Source: an uncultured Dehalococcoidia bacterium (GTDB taxonomy: Bacteria > Chloroflexota > Dehalococcoidia > Lucifugimonadales > UBA3495). Taken from it: a stretch of 64,000 bases of DNA. Shown here piece by piece: positions 33,229 through 42,654 of the stretch; position 1 is the stretch's first letter; the number at the start of each line of letters is the position of its first letter. The stretch covers positions 2,125,570 through 2,189,569 of the forward strand of contig OY282565.1 of assembly GCA_958296445.1 (NCBI GenBank), read 5' to 3'. Below the pieces are notes generated by a model. It saw only the letters and a program-made list of their open reading frames with translations, was not told the DNA's origin and made no database searches. A program made the position numbers and the translations under genes.

Positions 33229-34413
33229 ATGGCCAGACAGCAGTTCGACCGCTCGAAGGATCACGTAAACGTGGGAACCATTGGGCACGTGGACCACGGC
33301 AAAACCACTTTGACCTCCGCCATCACCAAAGTCCTCGCATCGCGGGGCCAAGCCAAATACCTCGATATGGACTCCATTGACAACGCCCCGGAGGAAAAGG
33401 CCCGCGGCGTGACCATCGCCATCGCCCACGTGGAATACGAAACCGAAGCCCGACACTACGCCCACGTGGACTGCCCCGGCCATGCCGACTACATCAAAAA
33501 TATGATCACCGGCGCAGCCCAAATGGACGGCGCGGTGCTGGTGGTCAGCGCCCCCGACGGCCCTATGCCCCAAACCCGCGAGCATATCCTCCTCGCCCGC
33601 CAAGTGGAAGTCCCCCGCATCCTAGTCGCCCTCAACAAGGTGGATATGATGGACGACGAGGAACTCTTGGAGCTGGTGGAGCTGGAAATCCGCGACCTGC
33701 TCAACCGCTACGATTTCCCCGGCGACGACACCCCCATCGTGCGGGTAAGCGGCCTAAAGGCCCTCGAAGGCGACCCCGAAGCCGAGCAGGGCATCCTCGA
33801 ACTGGTAAGCGCGATGGACGACTGGATCCCTATTCCCCCCCGGGCCACCGAACTCCCCTTCCTTATGCCCATCGAGGACGTCTTCGGCATCAAGGGACGC
33901 GGCACCGTGGTCACCGGCCGGGTCGAGCGCGGCGCCCTCAAACAGGGCGAACCCGTCGAAATCATCCGCTTCGGCGACACCCGCGCCACCGTCGCCACCG
34001 GGCTGGAAATGTTCCATAAGTCCCTCGACACCACCCAGGCCGGCGACGCCGTAGGCGTCCTGCTGCGCGGCGTTGACCGCGACGAAGTGGAGCGCGGCCA
34101 AGTGCTGGTCAAGCCCGGCTCTATGCGCCCCTACAACAAGGCCAAAGCCGAAGTCTACGTCCTCAGCCGCGAGGAAGGCGGACGCCATACCCCCTTCTTC
34201 TCCGGCTACAAACCCCAGTTCTACATCCGCACCAGCGACATCACCGGCTCCATCGGCCTCCCCGAAGGCGTCGAAATGGTGATGCCCGGCGACAACGTCC
34301 AAATGGACATCGAACTCATTTCCCCGGTGCCTCTGGAAAGCGGGATGCGCTTCGCCATCCGCGAAGGCGGCCGCACCGTCGGCTCCGGCGTAATCACCGA
34401 AGTAATGGACTAA
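33229..34413 (+). CDS. tuf: Translation elongation factor Tu
   Basis: GTPase of 394 residues delivering aminoacyl-tRNA to the ribosome. Motifs: [11 protein letters not shown] (G1), [14 protein letters not shown] (switch I; the Thr is kept, while the usual NTS is AIA), DCPGHADY (G3) and NKVDMMDD (G4). Domains II and III follow ([21 protein letters not shown]). AAGGAGG lies about 12 nt before ATG 33229. The gene order tRNA-Thr, tRNA-Tyr, tRNA-Thr, tuf matches the E. coli thrU-tyrU-glyT-thrT-tufB operon minus the Gly tRNA. rpmG, secE and nusG follow closely. Confidence 0.98.
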   Translation: MARQQFDRSKDHVNVGTIGHVDHGKTTLTSAITKVLASRGQAKYLDMDSIDNAPEEKARGVTIAIAHVEYETEARHYAHVDCPGHADYIKNMITGAAQMDGAVLVVSAPDGPMPQTREHILLARQVEVPRILVALNKVDMMDDEELLELVELEIRDLLNRYDFPGDDTPIVRVSGLKALEGDPEAEQGILELVSAMDDWIPIPPRATELPFLMPIEDVFGIKGRGTVVTGRVERGALKQGEPVEIIRFGDTRATVATGLEMFHKSLDTTQAGDAVGVLLRGVDRDEVERGQVLVKPGSMRPYNKAKAEVYVLSREEGGRHTPFFSGYKPQFYIRTSDITGSIGLPEGVEMVMPGDNVQMDIELISPVPLESGMRFAIREGGRTVGSGVITEVMD

Positions 34414-34438
34414 CCCTGTCCCCAGCGGAGGCAAAGCA

Positions 34439-34609
34439 ATGGCCCGAAAAACCGTAGACATCCGGCACATCATCACCCTGCAATGCGGGGAGTGCCGCGA
34501 GCGCAACTACACCTCGATGAAGAACCGCCGCAACGACCCCCAGCGGCTGGAGCTGCGCAAGTATTGCTCCCGCTGCCGTAGCCACCGCTCCCACCGCGAA
34601 GTGAGGTAG
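34439..34609 (+). CDS. rpmG: 50S ribosomal protein L33
   Basis: A 56-residue protein: [19 protein letters not shown] at the start and [17 protein letters not shown] at the end. Two CxxC pairs form the zinc ribbon (the C+ form of L33). ATG 34439 follows GCGGAGG. It sits between tuf and secE, the usual place. Confidence 0.95.
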   Translation: MARKTVDIRHIITLQCGECRERNYTSMKNRRNDPQRLELRKYCSRCRSHRSHREVR

Positions 34610-34614
34610 CAATA

Positions 34615-34857
34615 ATGGCAAGGGCCAACTCACGCGCCCAGCGAATCCTCGCCCCGGCCGGGGGCGGGCGCACCAGCCCAACCCAATTCATACGCGAAAC
34701 GTATGACGAACTCCGTAAGTGCGTCTGGCCCAGCCGGGAAGAAACCTCCCGCCTGACTATGGTGGTCATCACCCTCGCCGTCGCCGCCGGTTTCTTTCTC
34801 GGCGGCCTCGACCGGGTGTTCGCCGAACTGTTCAACCGCGTGATTTTCGGCCTCTAA
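34615..34857 (+). CDS. secE: Preprotein translocase subunit SecE
   Basis: An 80-residue small subunit of the SecYEG channel. The conserved amphipathic segment FIRETYDELRKCVWPSREET precedes a single membrane helix (MVVITLAVAAGFFLGGLDRV). It begins 5 bp after the rpmG stop. It lies upstream of nusG as in most bacteria. Confidence 0.95.
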   Translation: MARANSRAQRILAPAGGGRTSPTQFIRETYDELRKCVWPSREETSRLTMVVITLAVAAGFFLGGLDRVFAELFNRVIFGL

Positions 34858-34944
34858 ACCCCGCCCCAGGCGGCCGGTTCTCTATACGCCCATAAACCCC
34901 GCCCCCGGCCCAAAACGGCCAGGGGCGCGGTTAATTAGTACCGG

Positions 34945-35547
34945 ATGGCCCGAATGACAAACGTAAACAACATATCGGACATATCGGAGACCGGAGCGCA
35001 ACCCGAAGAAATGCGCTGGTACATCGTCCATACCTACTCCGGCCAAGAAGACCTCGTTGAGAAAAACCTCAACCTCCGCATCAACAGCCTCGATATGGAA
35101 GACCGCATCAAACAGGTGCTGGTTCCTACCGAGGAAGAAGTCATTTTCAAGGACGGCAAGCGCCGCTCCGAGCGCAAAAAGCTGTTCCCCGGCTACATCC
35201 TAGTCCACATGAGTATGGACGACGAAAGCTGGTACGCCGTCCGCAACACCCCCGGCGTAACCGGCTTCGTATCCACCGAAGACGAACGCGACAGCCGCCC
35301 CAAGCCCGTCCCGCTGGAAGACAAGCAAATCGAAGACATCCTCCGGCAGGTCGCAAACGACTCCAGCCGGGTCAAAATCGCCCTCGAGCGCGGCGAAACC
35401 GTCCGCATCACCGAAGGCCCCTTCGTGGACTTCATCGGCGCCATCAACGACGTCGACGAAAGCAAAGGCAAAGTCCGCGTCCTCGTATCCTTCTTCGGAC
35501 GGGAAACCCCGGTGGAACTCGATTTCCTCCAAGTCGAAAGAATCTAG
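34945..35547 (+). CDS. nusG: Transcription termination/antitermination protein NusG
   Basis: A 200-residue RNA-polymerase-binding factor. The NGN domain starts RWYIVHTYSGQED (about 25), and the C-terminal KOW domain is ERGETVRITEGPFVDFIGAI. It has a ~20-residue N-terminal extension. The 87-bp gap before it holds an imperfect GC hairpin (CGCCCC-GGCC / GGCC-GGGGCG) without a T-run. No strong ribosome-binding site is visible before ATG 34945; ATG 34954 is an alternative. Confidence 0.95.
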   Translation: MARMTNVNNISDISETGAQPEEMRWYIVHTYSGQEDLVEKNLNLRINSLDMEDRIKQVLVPTEEEVIFKDGKRRSERKKLFPGYILVHMSMDDESWYAVRNTPGVTGFVSTEDERDSRPKPVPLEDKQIEDILRQVANDSSRVKIALERGETVRITEGPFVDFIGAINDVDESKGKVRVLVSFFGRETPVELDFLQVERI

Positions 35548-35613
35548 CCGACAACCCGCCCCGCCCCGCCCTTACTTTTGACCGCGGCGGCGGATGCCTT
35601 TCAGGAGTCCCAA

Positions 35614-36042
35614 GTGGCGAAAAAGGTTCGCGCAATCATCAAACTCCAACTGCAAGCCGGCAAGGCCACCCCGGCCCCCCCCGTGGGCCCCGCCTTAGGC
35701 CAGCACGGCGTCAACATTATGGGCTTCGTCAAGGAATACAACGCCCGCACCGCCAGCGACGCCGGAACCATCGTCCCGGTTCACCTCACCGTCTACGAAG
35801 ACCGCTCCTTCACCTTCGTCACCCGCACCCCGCCGGCCTCCGACCTGCTCCGCCAGGCCGCCGGCGTCCCGCGGGGCGCCGCAGACCTCCGCCAGGGCCA
35901 AGTCGGCACCATCAGCCGCGACGCCCTCCGCGAAATCGCCCAAACCAAGCTCGCCGACCTCAACGCCGGCAGCATCAACGAAGCTATGCTAATCATCGAA
36001 GGCACCGCCCGCAGTATGGGCATCCAGGTGTCGGGAGAGTAA
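35614..36042 (+). CDS. rplK: 50S ribosomal protein L11
   Basis: A 142-residue protein of the GTPase-associated centre: [20 protein letters not shown] at the N-terminus, [14 protein letters not shown], and [20 protein letters not shown] at the end. I start it at GTG 35614, six bases after AGGAG, which gives the normal length. The frame is open 12 codons further upstream without a better start. Confidence 0.96.
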   Translation: MAKKVRAIIKLQLQAGKATPAPPVGPALGQHGVNIMGFVKEYNARTASDAGTIVPVHLTVYEDRSFTFVTRTPPASDLLRQAAGVPRGAADLRQGQVGTISRDALREIAQTKLADLNAGSINEAMLIIEGTARSMGIQVSGE

Positions 36043-36047
36043 CCACA

Positions 36048-36764
36048 ATGCCCAGCCGCAGCCGACGCTACAGCAACGTCGCCGAGCGGGTGGAGCCCGA
36101 CCGGCTCTACACCCCCGCCGAAGCCATTGACCTGCTCAAAGACATCTCCAGCGCCAAGTTCGACGAAACCGTCGAATTCCACCTGCGAACCAACGTCGAC
36201 CCCCGCCACGCCGACCAAATGGTGCGCGGCGTCGTCAGCCTCCCCCACGGCATCGGCAAACCCGTCCGCGTCCTAGTCTTCGCCGGCGCCGAAGGCGGCG
36301 AAATCGCCCGCCAGTCCGGTGCCGATTACGTCGGCGAAGACGACCTAATAGAACGCATCGAAGGCGGCTGGGTAGACTTCGACGTCGGCCTCGCCACCCC
36401 CCAGATTATGCCCAAAATCGGCAAGCTGGGCCGCATCCTAGGCCGCCGCGGCCTAATGCCCAACCCCCGCTCCGGCACTATGGTGCAACCCCAAGACCTG
36501 CCCCGCGCCATCCAGGAAGCCAAAGGCGGGCGCACCGAATACCGCACCGACCGCACCGCCATAATCCACTGCGCCATCGGCAAAATCAGCTTTGAACCCC
36601 CCATGCTCCTCGGCAACCTAGCCGCCCTAACCGACGCCGTAGTCCGCGCCCGCCCGGCCGCCCTAAAGGGCCACTATTTCCGCACCGCCCACCTATCGTC
36701 CAGCATGGGCCCCAGCGTCCCGGTAGACCTAGCCGCCCTCCAGTCCCTACGCCCCGAAGACTAG
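36048..36764 (+). CDS. rplA: 50S ribosomal protein L1
   Basis: A 238-residue L1-stalk protein: AIDLLKDISSAKFDETVEFH, LPHGIGKPVRVLVF, and the signature KIGKLGRILGRRGLMPNPRSGT. It begins five bases after the rplK stop, suggesting tight coupling. No separate L1-binding leader is apparent. Confidence 0.96.
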   Translation: MPSRSRRYSNVAERVEPDRLYTPAEAIDLLKDISSAKFDETVEFHLRTNVDPRHADQMVRGVVSLPHGIGKPVRVLVFAGAEGGEIARQSGADYVGEDDLIERIEGGWVDFDVGLATPQIMPKIGKLGRILGRRGLMPNPRSGTMVQPQDLPRAIQEAKGGRTEYRTDRTAIIHCAIGKISFEPPMLLGNLAALTDAVVRARPAALKGHYFRTAHLSSSMGPSVPVDLAALQSLRPED

Positions 36765-36779
36765 GCCGCGGAAAAAGCA

Positions 36780-36910
36780 GACGATTGCAAAATTACTTCC
36801 GCCGTCTGTCATCCTGAGCGGCCATCTGTCATTCTGAGCGCAGCGAAGAATCTTGGCTTAGGCAGAGAGACCCTTCCCTTAGCTCAGTGTGCCAAAGGGC
36901 AATTTCGTAA
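36780..36910. repeat. Palindromic intergenic repeat (TCATTCTGAGC family)
   Basis: A near-complete copy: left end GACGATTGCAAAATTAC, core TCATTCTGAGCGCAGCGAAG, inverted arm CCTTAGCTCAGTG, right end AAAGGGCAATTTCGTAA. It is inserted between rplA and the L10 leader, inside the ribosomal operon. Confidence 0.75.
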
Positions 36911-36959
36911 CCGCCTAGGCAAAGCCCAACCCCTTGCCAAACACCCCCCGGCCTAGTAA

Positions 36960-37107
36960 GCTGGACTAACAATCGAAAAGGCAACGCCGAAGACCGCGGG
37001 CCCCTGTTAGGGACAATGGCGCAGCCGCCCGCCGAGGCGCGACGATGATAAATCCGGGGTTTACGCCCTGCGCCGCGTCTCCACACGCCCGGCGCAGGGC
37101 TTTTCTT
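36960..37107 (+). ncRNA. Ribosomal protein L10 leader RNA
   Basis: The segment upstream of rplJ contains CAACGCCGAAGACCGCGGG, TTAGGGACAATGG and CCCGCCGAGGCG in order. These are hallmarks of the bacterial L10 leader that binds the L10(L12)4 complex for autoregulation of rplJL. It ends in a strong hairpin with a T-rich tail. It was recognised by pattern; no covariance search was run. Confidence 0.82.
37065..37107 (+). terminator. Attenuator terminator of the L10 leader
   Basis: GCCCTGCGCCG (37065-37075) pairs perfectly with CGGCGCAGGGC (37090-37100), followed by TTTTCTT. It lies 40 bp upstream of rplJ, consistent with premature termination when L10 is in excess. Confidence 0.8.
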
Positions 37108-37147
37108 GCGCCACTTTCCCCCCGCACCTTTTCCATGGAGGTATGAT

Positions 37148-37675
37148 TTGCCAACACAGGAGAAAATCAACCGGGTAGAGGAACTAAAGGATCAGCTGGA
37201 GCGCAGCACCATCACCTTCGGGGCCGACTACACCCGCAGCAAGGTCAACCAGATGACCGAACTGCGCCGCGCGATGCGGGCCAACGGCATAGAATTTACC
37301 GTAGTAAAAAACACCCTGATGTATCTGGCCGCCGAACAGGCCGGGCGCCCCCAAGTCAAGGAAATCATCCAAGGCCCCACCGCCGTCGCCTTCGGCTACG
37401 ACGACCCGGCCGCCGCCGCCAAAACCCTCGCCGACTACGCCCGCCTCAACACCAACACCTTCGCCATCCGGGGCGCAGTGATGGGCGACGGCGCGCCACT
37501 AGGCCCGGAAGAAGTCGCCCGCCTAGCCACTCTACCCCCCAGGCCGCAAATGCTCTCCCTACTGCTCGCCCAAATGCAAGCCCCTATGTCCCGCCTGGTA
37601 GGGGCGCTCAACGGCCCCCTGCAAAACTTCGACAACGTGCTACGCGCCCGGATGCGCCAACTGGAAGAAGAATAA
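37148..37675 (+). CDS. rplJ: 50S ribosomal protein L10
   Basis: A 175-residue L7/L12-stalk base protein: INRVEELKDQLERSTITFGA, MRANGIEFTVVKNTLMYLAA, and a C-terminal helix ending DNVLRARMRQLEEE that binds L12 dimers. I choose TTG 37148, six bases after GGAGG, instead of the longer frame from 37106, which would overlap the attenuator tail. Confidence 0.94.
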   Translation: MPTQEKINRVEELKDQLERSTITFGADYTRSKVNQMTELRRAMRANGIEFTVVKNTLMYLAAEQAGRPQVKEIIQGPTAVAFGYDDPAAAAKTLADYARLNTNTFAIRGAVMGDGAPLGPEEVARLATLPPRPQMLSLLLAQMQAPMSRLVGALNGPLQNFDNVLRARMRQLEEE

Positions 37676-37729
37676 CCCCACCCTAGGGCCAAAACCCGGA
37701 AGCCAAAATCCAAACAGAGGTAAAAAGCT

Positions 37730-38110
37730 ATGCCACTCACCAAAGAAGAACTCATCGGCGCCATCAAGGAAATGAACGTGGTTGACCTGGCCGACCTAGT
37801 CAAGTCCCTAGAAGAAGAATTCGGCGTCACCGCCGCCGCGCCAATGGTCATGGCCGCCGCCCCCGGCGCCGAAGCCGCCGTCATCGAAGAAGAAGAAAAA
37901 ACCGAGTTCGAGGTTCACATCCGCGAGATCGGCCCCAACAAAATCAACGTCATCAAAGCCGTCCGCGAAGTCACCTCCCTCGGCCTGCGCGAAGCCAAAG
38001 AGCTGGTCGAATCCGCCCCCGCCGCCGTCAAAGAGTCCGTGCCGCGCGACGAGGCCGATTCCGTCAAAGCCAAACTCGAAGAAGCCGGCGCCGTCGTCGA
38101 AGTCAAATAG
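37730..38110 (+). CDS. rplL: 50S ribosomal protein L7/L12
   Basis: A 126-residue stalk protein: N-terminal dimerisation helices ([20 protein letters not shown]), an Ala-rich hinge, and the C-terminal factor-binding domain [26 protein letters not shown] precedes ATG 37730. rpoB, which often follows rplL, is not downstream here. Confidence 0.97.
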   Translation: MPLTKEELIGAIKEMNVVDLADLVKSLEEEFGVTAAAPMVMAAAPGAEAAVIEEEEKTEFEVHIREIGPNKINVIKAVREVTSLGLREAKELVESAPAAVKESVPRDEADSVKAKLEEAGAVVEVK

Positions 38111-38138
38111 TCCCACCCATCCCCTTGGGAGGCGTGCT

Positions 38139-38369
38139 ATGGGCCGGAAAGACCGGGAGCGATTCCTCCGGCTGAAAGAAACCAACCCCGAATACCAAGG
38201 ATTCCGCGGAGCGGCAACCGCCACCCCGCCGCCGCCGCCACCCCCGCTAGTCACCGAATCGGTGACCTGCTCCCTATGCCAGCGGCGGCGCAACGTCAAC
38301 GTAGCCAGCCTGCCCCCAGACCGCAGCGCCTACGTCTGCCTCCGCTGCCAAGAAGAGCAGGCAACCTAA
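38139..38369 (+). CDS. Small zinc-ribbon protein, unknown
   Basis: A 76-residue protein with N-terminal charged RKDRERFLRLKET, a run of Pro, and CSLCQRRRN ... YVCLRCQEE, two CxxC pairs likely binding zinc. GGGAGG lies before ATG 38139. It is probably the last gene of the ribosomal operon, just before a strong terminator. The function is unknown. Confidence 0.7.
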   Translation: MGRKDRERFLRLKETNPEYQGFRGAATATPPPPPPPLVTESVTCSLCQRRRNVNVASLPPDRSAYVCLRCQEEQAT

Positions 38370-38400
38370 CCAGGCCCCCCCTAGCCCGCCCCCAACCGCC

Positions 38401-38440
38401 AAAGGCCGCGCCCCGGTTCCCAAACCGGAACGCGGCCTTT
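38401..38440. terminator. Bidirectional hairpin terminator after the ribosomal operon
   Basis: AAAGGCCGCG..CCGGTT and AACCGG..CGCGGCCTTT form a long stem with one small internal mismatch and a CCCA loop. A-tract on one side and T-tract on the other allow termination in both directions. It separates the + strand ribosomal operon from the convergent S41-like gene. Confidence 0.78.
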
Positions 38441-38483
38441 CCCCGTCCCACCCCAACACCCCCCGTCTACCGCCATCTGCCAC

Positions 38484-38560
38484 CCTGAGCAAACCCTGTC
38501 ATTCTGAGCAAAACCCTGTCATTCTGAGCAAAGCGAAGAACCCCCCCTTACGCCGCCAGC
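38484..38560. repeat. Palindromic intergenic repeat (TCATTCTGAGC family), partial
   Basis: Three GTCATTCTGAGC-type units in tandem, the last with the AAAGCGAAGAA extension. The inverted half is degenerate. Confidence 0.6.
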
Positions 38561-38624
38561 CCCATCCCCCCAACTCAACACCCCAAAAAACAACCCCGCA
38601 ATCACTCCACACCCGGCAACCACC

Positions 38625-40022
38625 CTACCGGAACAACGGCAGTTGCCTATCCAAAAGCTCATAGGCGGTATTAAACTGCGCCTCGCCGCCCACCCCGGAC
38701 GACACCTCCTCGTACTCCACGAATATATCCGGCTGCACCGGCGCATCGCCCACCCAAGCCCCGCCCGACGTATACCAGCGGGACGTAGGAATATACAGCG
38801 CCGACCCGTCGCTAAGCTCCACAAATCCGTAATCCGAACCCTCCCCATAGCTGGGAACCCCCACCACCACCGCCCGCCCGGCCCCCTGGAGCGCAGCGGC
38901 CAGAGCTTCCGCCTCGCCGGTAGTCTGCCCGTCCACCAGAACCGCCAACAGCAAATCGTCCAGCGACAGCCGGTTCGGCGCCTCGGGAATCGGATGTTCC
39001 CGACGCCCCCCTTCCAAGCCTTCAACATACCGGAACGGCCCGCCGGAAGGCAGAAATTGAGCCGCCACTTCCGCCGCCGCCTCCGCCGACCCGCCCGAAT
39101 TGAGCCGCAGGTCAAGAATCAGCGCCAGCATATCGAAACGGTTAAGCTGCTCCAAAGCCTCAAAGACCTGCCCCCCGGTATTGTCGCGGAACCGGAACAC
39201 CCGAATATACCCAATGCCCCCCTGAACCAACTGGCTGGCTACCGTGTCCAGCTCCACATTGCCCCGAAACACCTCCAGCTCCAGCGGCTCCGCCTCCCCC
39301 ATCCGTTCCAGACGCAAACGCACCTTGCTCCCCTCCGGCCCCTTGACCCGCTCCCCCACTTCCGCCGGAGTAGCCCCGCCCACCGGCGCCCCGTCAACCG
39401 CCAGCAGAGCGTCCCCCTGCTCAATCCCCGCCTTCTCCGCCGGTGAATCCCCAAAGGGAAACAGCAAAATCCGCCCCTCCTGCGCCACCACCCTAGCCCC
39501 GATGCCCAGATACGAACCCTCCAGACTCCGCTCCAGCCGCTGCCTAGCTTCCGGCAACTGCCCCGCCGACAAATACCCCGACCCGGAACCCGGCACGCCG
39601 TCCATAAGCCCCTGAATCAAAATCCGGGCCACCTCCCCCGGTTCCGCGTCCGGGCTGCCCTCGCGGTAGACCAGCGACGCCCGCCAAACATCCGTCATCT
39701 CCTCCGGCACACTAGCAGGAATCTGCCCCCGCATACGCCCCAAGTCCGTCAGAAACGGATAAGGCTCCAGCTCCCCCAACTCCATAATCCGCCCGATAGC
39801 CCCGCCTGCCAGCGCATCCTGCTCCAGCGAACCCGGAGCCGCATAATTCGCCTGAAGCGCATCCCAAGCCTCCCAAACCAGCGCCAAATCACCGGCCCTA
39901 TCGCCTGCCCTATCACCGGAACCGCCGCCCCCCGAACAAGCGGCAACGCCCAGCAGCGCCAGCGCAACCACACCGGCCAACCCAAGTTTCAACCCAAGAC
40001 GAGGAAATCTGAATAACAGCAA
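38625..40022 (-). CDS. S41/CtpA-like lipoprotein, apparently catalytically inactive
   Basis: A 465-residue protein with a lipoprotein signal (LGLAGVVALALLGVAAC). A PDZ domain (SYLGIGARVVAQEGRILLFP, GIEQGDALLAVDGAPV) and a tail-specific protease fold (IGYIRVFRFRDNT, ALILDLRLNSGGSAEAA) follow. In active S41 enzymes the nucleophile lies in GSASAxE and the base in FGKGS. Here these read GQTTGEAE and YGEGSD, so both the Ser and the Lys are missing. The core strands and PTSRWYTSGGAW are otherwise preserved. It is likely a secreted, membrane-anchored pseudo-protease or scaffold. It is convergent with the ribosomal operon. Confidence 0.82.
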   Translation of the reverse strand: MLLFRFPRLGLKLGLAGVVALALLGVAACSGGGGSGDRAGDRAGDLALVWEAWDALQANYAAPGSLEQDALAGGAIGRIMELGELEPYPFLTDLGRMRGQIPASVPEEMTDVWRASLVYREGSPDAEPGEVARILIQGLMDGVPGSGSGYLSAGQLPEARQRLERSLEGSYLGIGARVVAQEGRILLFPFGDSPAEKAGIEQGDALLAVDGAPVGGATPAEVGERVKGPEGSKVRLRLERMGEAEPLELEVFRGNVELDTVASQLVQGGIGYIRVFRFRDNTGGQVFEALEQLNRFDMLALILDLRLNSGGSAEAAAEVAAQFLPSGGPFRYVEGLEGGRREHPIPEAPNRLSLDDLLLAVLVDGQTTGEAEALAAALQGAGRAVVVGVPSYGEGSDYGFVELSDGSALYIPTSRWYTSGGAWVGDAPVQPDIFVEYEEVSSGVGGEAQFNTAYELLDRQLPLFR

Positions 40023-40250
40023 AACTCAATCCTGAAACAACAAAAATCCGGGTTCCCGGAAACCCGACGCCCGGGAACCCCCATACATTGTAACAAACCC
40101 CGTAACCCGCCGAACCGCCAACCGCCGCCAATGCCCCCCAAGGCGTTGCCAGCATACCGCCCTGAATGTAAACTGGCCCTGAAGCGGCATCCCGCCGCAC
40201 CCCCAATAAACCGGCTGAAAACCCGGCTGAAAAAAGGAGAAAAAAACCCG

Positions 40251-40562
40251 ATGATAAAAGTCACCGTGCTGTACCCCAACGAGGAAGGCAAAAACTTCGA
40301 TTTCGACTACTGGACCGGCCCCCACATGGAAACCATCCACCGCCTGCTAGACCCCATGGGCCTGACCCGCAGCGAGCTGGAAAAGGGCGTATCCGCCGCC
40401 GACCCCAACGCCCCCGCCCCCTTCCTGGCCCTGGCAACCCTGTACTTCAACACCGCCGACGAAGTCCACGAGGGCTTCAAGACCCACGGCCGTGAAATCC
40501 TAGGCGACATCAAAAACTACACCGACATCTCCCCCCAATACCAAATCAGCGAAATCCTCTAG
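40251..40562 (+). CDS. EthD-family protein
   Basis: A 103-residue dimeric alpha-beta barrel of the EthD type: MIKVTVLYPNEEGKNFDFDY, the conserved WTGPHMETIHRLL (HxP-like histidine region) and LATLYFNTADEVHEGF. The start is ATG 40251 after AAGGAG; the longer frame from 40131 lacks family similarity. The role is unknown; EthD relatives appear in oxidative degradation clusters. The 228 bp before it show no other feature. Confidence 0.8.
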   Translation: MIKVTVLYPNEEGKNFDFDYWTGPHMETIHRLLDPMGLTRSELEKGVSAADPNAPAPFLALATLYFNTADEVHEGFKTHGREILGDIKNYTDISPQYQISEIL

Positions 40563-40575
40563 CCCACACCCACGC

Positions 40576-40880
40576 CAGCCATCCCAACCAACCCGTCACC
40601 CCAAGCAAAACCCAGTCACCCCAAGCAACCCGTAACTCCAAGCAAAACTCTGTCACCCCGAGCAAGAGCCTGTCATTCCAAGCAAAGCTATCTGTCATTC
40701 TGAGCAAAGCGAAGAATCTCACCCTGGCCCGCCAGACCCTTCCCTTAGCTCAGAACGACAAAGCCGCCCGTCACCCCAAGCAAAACCCCGTCACCCCAAG
40801 CAAAACCCTGTCATTCTGAGCAAAGCGAAGAATCCCACCCTAGCCCGCCAAACTCTCCCCTAAGCTCAGGAACCAACAAC
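40576..40880. repeat. Palindromic intergenic repeat (TCATTCTGAGC family), expanded array
   Basis: This 358-bp gap is filled by about eight short units of GTCACCCCAAGCAAAAC type plus two full cores (TCATTCTGAGCAAAGCGAAG near 40688 and 40816), each with an inverted CTTAGCTCAG arm. It illustrates how the family expands by tandem copying of its end unit. Confidence 0.75.
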
Positions 40881-40920
40881 CCGGCCCGCCCATCCCCAAA
40901 CCCCCGCGCAGGAAGCAGCT

Positions 40921-42609
40921 ATGACCCAAAACGCCAACGCCCCAACCACCGCCGCACAGCTCGACGCCCTAGCCCATCGGCTAATCGAGGAACACTGGAA
41001 CTTCTACCCCACCGCCGGATCACGCATCGGACGGCACGAGTACGACGGCCGCCTGCCCGACCTATCCCCGGCCCAAATCAGCCGCCGGGCCCAAGAAATC
41101 CGCCGCGGAATCGCCGAACTACAGACATTGGACACCTCCTCCCTAGAGCCGGACGAACTGCTTTCCTGCCGGATGCTAGGGCTGTTCCTAGAGCGCGAAC
41201 TCTTCACCTTCGAGGAAATGCGCCCCCTAGAAAACAACCCAATGCGGCAAGCCGGATTCCTGAACCTAGGCGGCTACGTCCGCCGCGACTACGCCCCCCT
41301 AGAGGAACGCCTCCGGGCCGCCACCGCCGCCCTGCGCCAAGTCCCCGATTTCCTGCAAACCCTAGACAACGCCCTGCGCGACGACCTTTCCTGCCCCGTA
41401 GCGGATATGAGCGTCGAAAGCTACGGCGGCATGGCCCGCTTCTACCGCAACGACCTAGCCGCCTTCGCCAACGCCGTCAACGACCAAGAAATCGCCGCCG
41501 CCTTCACCGCCGCCCTAGATAACGCCGCCAACGCCCTAGACGCCTTCACCGGAAAACTAAAGACGCGGGCCCAAAACGGCAACCAAGATTTCGCCATCGG
41601 CAGCCGCCTCTACTCCCGAATGCTCGCTACCGGCGAAGGGCTGGATCTCCCCCTAGAGCGCATCGCCGCCGTAGGCCAGGCCAACCTAGAGGAAAATCTG
41701 GCCCGCATCCGCGAAGTAGCCGCCTCCATCGCCCCCGGCAAAACCGTGCGCGAAATCGTGGACGCCATCGGCCAAGACCATCCCTCCGCCGCCGCCCTGA
41801 TTCCCGACACCCGCGATATGCTGGAAAACATCCGGCAGGCCCTCACCCGGCACGACATCATTTCCCTCCCGCCGAACCCCGCCAATGGCACGGACGACCG
41901 CTGCCAAGTAGTGGAAACCCCCGAATATATGCGCTACGCCTTCGCCGCTATGGACAGCGCCGGCGCCCTAGAGACCCGGGCCACCGAGTCCTTCTACTAC
42001 GTCACCCCCGTAGAGGAACACTGGACCGCGGAACAAGCCGAGGAATGGCTGTCCAACTTCAACTACAACACCCTCAAAATCGTTTCCATTCACGAAGTCT
42101 ATCCCGGCCACTTCGTCCACAACCTGCACAACCGCTACGGCAGGCCCCTCCCCCTGATTAACCGCGCCGCCACATCCTACGCCTTCAGCGAAGGCTGGGC
42201 CCACTACACCGAACAAATGATGCTGGAAACCGAGTACGGGCAAGGCCGCCCCGAACTGCTGCTAACCCAACTGCTGGAAGCCCTAGTCCGCAACTGCCGC
42301 TACGTCTGCTCCCTGTCCATGCACACCGGCGGAATGACCGTAGACGACGCAACCCGCTTCTTCGTCGAAAACGCCTATATGGGCCAGCACCCCGCCCGCC
42401 GCGAAGCCCTGCGCGGAACCTTCGACCCCGGCTATCTAAACTACACCCTAGGCAAACTGATGATCCTAAAGCTGCGCCAAGACTACCGCACCCAGCAAAA
42501 AAACGCCTACTCCCTCCGCAACTTCCACGACCGCCTCCTATCCTACGGCGCCCCCCCGCTCCCCCTCATCCGCCAAACAATCCTAAACAACGACAGCCCC
42601 CCACTCTAG
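40921..42609 (+). CDS. DUF885-family (HEYPGH-type) putative metalloprotein
   Basis: A 562-residue soluble protein of DUF885, a family thought to be zinc peptidase-like. The signature IHEVYPGHFVHNLHNRYG provides the HExxxxH-like histidines, and SYAFSEGWAHYTEQMM supplies the second Glu region. Other family features are EEHWNFYPTAGSRIGRHEYD at the N-terminus and YTLGKLMILKLRQDYR near the C-terminus. No signal peptide is seen. CTA leucine codons are exceptionally frequent. A single gene flanked by repeats. Confidence 0.87.
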   Translation: MTQNANAPTTAAQLDALAHRLIEEHWNFYPTAGSRIGRHEYDGRLPDLSPAQISRRAQEIRRGIAELQTLDTSSLEPDELLSCRMLGLFLERELFTFEEMRPLENNPMRQAGFLNLGGYVRRDYAPLEERLRAATAALRQVPDFLQTLDNALRDDLSCPVADMSVESYGGMARFYRNDLAAFANAVNDQEIAAAFTAALDNAANALDAFTGKLKTRAQNGNQDFAIGSRLYSRMLATGEGLDLPLERIAAVGQANLEENLARIREVAASIAPGKTVREIVDAIGQDHPSAAALIPDTRDMLENIRQALTRHDIISLPPNPANGTDDRCQVVETPEYMRYAFAAMDSAGALETRATESFYYVTPVEEHWTAEQAEEWLSNFNYNTLKIVSIHEVYPGHFVHNLHNRYGRPLPLINRAATSYAFSEGWAHYTEQMMLETEYGQGRPELLLTQLLEALVRNCRYVCSLSMHTGGMTVDDATRFFVENAYMGQHPARREALRGTFDPGYLNYTLGKLMILKLRQDYRTQQKNAYSLRNFHDRLLSYGAPPLPLIRQTILNNDSPPL

Positions 42610-42654
42610 CCGTATCCCCACCGTTCCCCCGCCCGCCATCCCAACCGAACGCCC

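Noticed and set aside
32768..33230. Short - strand ORFs across the tRNA genes
   Set aside because: They are antisense translations of tRNA sequence, a common annotation artefact.
34858..34944. Hairpin between secE and nusG as a terminator
   Set aside because: It lacks a T-run, and nusG is normally co-transcribed with secE; kept only as a remark.
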